Positions 17,860 to 20,874 of a DNA stretch of 20,874 nucleotides are shown piece by piece. The stretch comes from Temnopleurus reevesii. Lineage: Eukaryota > Echinodermata > Echinoidea > Temnopleuroida > Temnopleuridae. The position numbers and the translations under genes were made by a program. The stretch is taken from contig BQKZ01005210.1 of NCBI GenBank assembly GCA_036244855.1, positions 30,354 to 51,227 on the forward strand. The letters run 5' to 3'. Positions within the stretch are counted from its first letter, which is position 1, and each line of letters starts with the position of its first letter. Under the pieces are notes generated by a model, which worked only from the letters and a program-made list of their open reading frames with translations, was not told where the DNA came from and made no database searches.

Positions 17860-18015
17860 TCAAAGTTGTGTCAGCATAGGACTGGTCTTGGTTATTTCTT
17901 TTCCATTGTCCCCTAGCAAGAAGGGAGAGTCTGGGGACTCAAAGTCCATTGTAGACTGGGTCTCATCCAAGATCACCTCTGCCCTACCACTAGAGGCGGT
18001 CTTGTGATCTGGAAC
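17860..18015 (-). CDS. Possible terminal exon of the RecQ-like gene
   Basis: After a 3' splice site (minus strand TTAATTGCAG, exon from 18015), an open 51-codon stretch ends at a TGA at 17862-17860. It begins VPDHKTASSGRAEVILDETQ, is acidic, and continues through FESPDSPFLLGDNGKEI. It starts in phase 0, exactly the phase left by the helicase exon at 18865-18940, which supports but does not prove splicing between them. It has no recognised domain; the helicase C-terminal lobe, which should follow, is not seen. It could instead be an exon of another gene or a captured fragment. Confidence 0.35.
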   Translation of the reverse strand, partial: VPDHKTASSGRAEVILDETQSTMDFESPDSPFLLGDNGKEITKTSPMLTQL

Positions 18016-18051
18016 CTGCAATTAAGAGATTCCAGAATCAGAAATCAAGAA
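17996..18051. repeat. Duplicated intron/exon boundary, copy B
   Basis: Second copy of the block at 17628-17684, spanning the last ~36 bases of an intron and the first 20 bases of the putative exon. A few substitutions and a one-base length difference separate the copies. Confidence 0.8.
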
Positions 18052-18864
18052 AATACTAGTCTTGTTTTTTTCATTTTTTTTTTAATTTCATCTATTTGTG
18101 CCAAACTGTGGTGAAAAATAAAGTCCTGCAGATATACAAATTAAGTGACTATTCTACCCATCTATACTCAGTGCTATGTAATTGCCCATTCTAAAATGAA
18201 AATTATTATTTCCTTTAAAAAGTCCTCTGAATTAGTTTTAGCTACAGGAAGTCAAAAGCAACAATTGCTTTTTTCCCCAATCTTCTGTCTGTAATATGTG
18301 GTCATCTTATATGTGCTTTTTTTCTTAATTTTGTGCACACAAAGTACGCTACAAAGTTTTTAAAAAATCAAACAGGAGATAGAGATAACTGTGTGCTACA
18401 TAGAAGTAGGTTAGAGGAGAATGCATGTGGAATTTACATCAAACTATTTACAGAGATAGAGTGGCAACTTTAGCACCAAAAACGTTTTATTTGGCACGGT
18501 GATATAGATATTTTGTGAAACCATTGCAAAGACTAAAATTGTTTAGAGAAATACACAAGTTTGGTAACTTGGTTATAATATAAGTGCAAATTTAAGGAAT
18601 GAAAAATGTCGGAGCCTGAGAAGAACGATCCTCGATCCTATATACGATCAGGGAGCTTGTTAAATGTAAAAATTTCACATTCCCACAATTTTAAGATATA
18701 TAAATAATTAACATCTCCAAATGTGAGTGCCATAGACACAACTACACAAATACCCATGTGTTCACCTCCTTAACAGGCAAAATTATTATGTCATATGACA
18801 CAGTGACATGCCCGAATGCATAAACTGGTAGTTTGAGGTGTGAACAGTTGTTTTAATATCTTAC
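18016..18864 (-). other. Putative intron of RecQ-like gene; no gene seen
   Basis: AT-rich stretch between the donor GTAAGA at 18864 and the acceptor at 18016. No helicase C-terminal motifs were found on either strand. A GATC-rich patch (CGATCCTCGATCC, TACGATCAGGG) is at about 18629-18654. Confidence 0.45.
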
Positions 18865-18940
18865 CCTGATTACAATTCGGTGATTAACTGTTTTGTGCTC
18901 ATCAACTTCTTGTAGTGTCATATTCAACACAACAAAGCTT
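18865..18940 (-). CDS. RecQ-like helicase exon, end of first lobe
   Basis: A 76-base exon reading SFVVLNMTLQEVDEHKTVNH and RIVIR after completing an arginine codon with the previous exon. It follows PDR, the position where RecQ proteins have R.N followed by a hydrophobic strand at the junction of the two helicase lobes. The donor is AGG|GTAAGA. The acceptor (GGGCTCAAAG) has a weak pyrimidine tract, so this exon is the least certain of the four. It ends in phase 0. Confidence 0.55.
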
Positions 18941-19021
18941 CTTTGAGCCCACAGAAGGCTCGCAAATAACACATAATTCCATATATCCTTGACTCAACAT
19001 GCTCAATGCACATTATCTTAC

Positions 19022-19192
19022 CTATCCGGAATCCTAGCCACAAGTTCAGAATTTCGTTCGTTCAGTGCCAATAATGTTGAAATATCGTCATAAACTTGTT
19101 GGGTTGCTGTTGCCGTCAGTACAAGAGTGGGCACTTGCACAATACAGACAATATCAGCTACTTTTCTGTAGTTTGGACGGAAATCGTTGCCC
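19022..19192 (-). CDS. RecQ-like helicase exon with motif III
   Basis: A 171-base exon. It completes a tryptophan codon shared with the previous exon, so the joined product reads CISQW then GNDFRPNYRKVADI, the RecQ signature right after the DEAH box. Motif III follows as PTLVLTATATQQVYDDISTL, which couples ATP hydrolysis to DNA movement in SF2 helicases. The exon ends VARIPD plus AG. Splice sites are ATAACACAG before and GGATAG|GTAAGA after. No stop or frameshift. Confidence 0.85.
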
Positions 19193-19363
19193 CTGTGTTA
19201 TAAAAAAAAATACAATGAAAAAAAAATGCCAATTTGAGGTATTACTTATATTTACAAGAATAACATGAGCATAGTGTTATCTACCGGTTACTTATGAATT
19301 ACTTTTTTTAATGCATAATATTCGTGGATTTATGGAGTCGTGATGAATAATTTTGGTACCTAC

Positions 19364-19505
19364 CATTGCGAGATACAGTGGGCTTCATCGAAGGCCAGTA
19401 CGCATATTCTACTCTTCAGCTCTTCAAAGGAATCTCTGTCTTTCATCATCATTTGTAATGCCTCTGGTGATGTAAAAACGACGGAAACTGTACCAGCCTT
19501 GACAT
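19364..19505 (-). CDS. RecQ-like helicase exon with DEAH box (motif II)
   Basis: A 142-base exon reading VKAGTVSVVFTSPEALQMMM (motif Ib region, SPE) and then RICVLAFDEAHCISQW, motif II. The DEAH aspartate and glutamate bind Mg-ATP. The acceptor is TTCAATGATCGAG before ATGTC, and the donor is CAATG|GTAGGT. Frame phase joins correctly to both neighbouring exons (one base carried in, two carried out). The reading frame is intact, unlike the surrounding transposon fragments. Confidence 0.85.
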
Positions 19506-20036
19506 CTCGATCATTGAAAATGAGAGAACGCGGTTATTCTTCCAATTGGAATAGAACATATAGAATGGTTAACCAAATAAGAAATCAGGGATTGCCGGAT
19601 TAACATAATTTCAAAATAATCATAATAGTAATACTAACAATAAAAGATTGTCATTAAAAGACAGAAGGTCAGATTTTAGCATATTAACCTAAATGTTATC
19701 TCTCTTATTATAAACGTATTTGCGTATACATACAGACAAATTGTGCCAAGCGGTACAAAAATCCGAAGTGAAAAGGCACGACGGAGCATTGTACCGAAAT
19801 AAGAAAACAACATTGTACGGTGTGTTGGACAATCGAATGAAATGGGAAGTAAAGGTAAACTGAATATGATATTCAACTTTCATCAATCCCTTTGAATAGA
19901 ACGACAAATCTAGTGTTATCACGCATTGCTAGAATTGTAATTCATGCCTTATTCAGCATGCCACCAACCAATTCAAACTATTGACAATACTTTTGTAGAT
20001 TAGGGGAAACAAGAATAACAAAAATTGGACTCATAC

Positions 20037-20172
20037 TTTGCACACTCTCCTGAGTCATGTTAGAAATGTTGGCTTCTGCTGATATGTTGTGGGCACGTAG
20101 TTGCTTCACTTGATCCAGCATCAGCGCTCTAAGTGGTGATACGACGAGGGCCATTTTCTTTTGTCTTGTTTT
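20037..20172 (-). CDS. RecQ-like DNA helicase gene, first exon in window (motif Ia)
   Basis: This begins the visible part of an ATP-dependent 3'-5' DNA helicase of the RecQ family, SF2 superfamily. The exon starts after a strong acceptor (pyrimidine-rich, CCTCCCCAG) with KTRQKKM and continues ALVVSPLRALMLDQVKQLRA (motif Ia, single-stranded DNA contact), HNISAEANISNMTQESVQ. The donor is CAAA|GTATGAGT. With the exons at 19505-19364, 19192-19022 and 18940-18865 it makes 525 coding bases, 175 codons, in one unbroken frame with three correctly phased introns (lengths 531, 171 and 81). Motif I (P-loop) and the N-terminus must lie beyond 20172; I find none to 20874, so they are probably off the window. 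The second helicase lobe is not found downstream. It could be a real but partial gene, a member of a multi-copy RecQ-like family, or a young pseudogene. Confidence 0.85.
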
Positions 20173-20874
20173 CTGGGGAGGGGCGAAAAGGAATTTGTAC
20201 TGAATATTGCAGGATACATGTGTACTTTCTTTTCTCTTTTTCAAGAATCATGCACAGAAAAGTACTACAGTAATAGGTCTAATTGAGATTTTATGAATTT
20301 TCTATATTGTGAGGGATACAAACTTAGAAAGTGAAGTATGCCTTTCAATCTCCATCTCTTGAATAGCGGGGTACTTCCTCACCCCCGACCAATAGTACCA
20401 CTACGCTACGATCCGAAACTGGTTAAAACGGTGTTTGGAGGAAAGGCATTTTAACGGGCTTTTGTGGGATAATTTGGACAGCACTGTTGGAAAAAAGGGC
20501 TTTGGGCGGAGGCCACTTTAGGCCACGACAGACAGAAGGATGTGTACAGAATAACACATCTGGGGATAAAAAGGAACATACTCATCATCGGGGTAACGTG
20601 TTGCACCATATGGGATAAAATTGTACTCAATACTTGATAAAATGTATTTATTCTACACAATATTAAGTAAATTCTTACACCAAAACGACCATGTTCCCTT
20701 TTTACCCCAAATCGAGTAAAGATTTCTAAGAGTGAAGTCACAAGATTGAACGATGAGTGAAGCATGTGACATATCACAAATGCGTTATATATCGGCATCG
20801 GTATAAATGATAAAATACCAAAGATAGTCGAACTATCCCGGTTTCCCCTATTGGATCTTGAGCGGGATGGACCC
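20173..20874 (-). other. Putative intron of RecQ-like gene
   Basis: No P-loop motif or other helicase exon is seen. It contains a tRNA-like segment near 20346-20412. Otherwise nothing recognisable. Confidence 0.4.
20346..20412 (-). repeat. tRNA-like SINE head fragment (weak)
   Basis: The minus strand has TAGCGTAGTGG (20408-20398), matching the RNA polymerase III A-box pattern TRGYNNARNGG. About 40 bases on is CTATTCAAGAG, a degraded match to the B-box GTTCRANNC. No complete cloverleaf can be folded by eye, so a SINE or tRNA pseudogene is more likely than a tRNA gene. Confidence 0.35.

Noticed and set aside
20346..20412. Functional tRNA gene
   Set aside because: Only an A-box-like match is good. 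The B-box is degraded and no cloverleaf can be folded by eye.

Overview
The window looks like a transposon-dense stretch of an animal genome, most likely a marine invertebrate; the phylum cannot be decided from the sequence alone. The reasons are AT-rich non-coding DNA, decayed Ty3/Gypsy, hAT and Merlin/IS1595-type transposon fragments with animal-type domains, and one gene broken by GT-AG introns. No bacterial operon, rRNA or intact tRNA is visible. Every coding fragment I can recognise lies on the minus strand, so 5' ends are at the higher coordinate. || Layout by increasing coordinate: 1-1009 is the 5' end of a Gypsy element (short LTR, primer-binding site, frameshifted gag with a zinc knuckle). 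1010-3113 is mostly unassigned and holds a ~96-bp direct duplication. 3114-4759 is the 3' end of another Gypsy element (possible LTR, polypurine tract, integrase C-terminus). At 4760 that integrase is cut by a hAT element: its terminal repeat is at 4760 and a ZMYM1/DUF4371-type transposase with a TTF-type zinc finger runs to 6845, itself interrupted by a 242-bp MITE-like insert at 5207-5448. 6846-9267 is mostly unassigned and contains a decayed coiled-coil coding remnant near 8243-8515. 9268-9445 is an array of nine ~20-bp palindromic units. 9654-10990 is a second hAT transposase (zinc finger at the N-terminus, dimerisation domain at the C-terminus, middle deleted). 11455-12295 is a Gypsy gag-tail/protease/RT fragment. 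12296-12481 and 12752-12959 are two fragments resembling different parts of a third hAT transposase, each with the same 269-bp repeat directly upstream in its sense. 13310-14360 is a different LTR-element gag and protease. 15180-16165 is a Gypsy gag zinc-knuckle fragment abutting an integrase fragment. 16694-16753 is a strong hairpin. 17092-17175 is an LTR-element primer-binding site and leader. 17176-17612 is a Merlin-type transposase fragment. 17860-20172 holds at least four consecutive exons of a RecQ-like helicase, with a possible fifth. 20346-20412 resembles a tRNA-derived SINE head. || The only part that looks like a maintained gene is the RecQ-like helicase: four exons with good splice sites join in one unbroken frame through motifs Ia, Ib, II (DEAH) and III. 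The rest is a nested graveyard of mobile elements. The most structured non-coding signals are the palindromic array at 9268-9445, the paired 269-bp repeats, the MITE-like insert, and a duplicated intron/exon boundary at 17628 and 17996.
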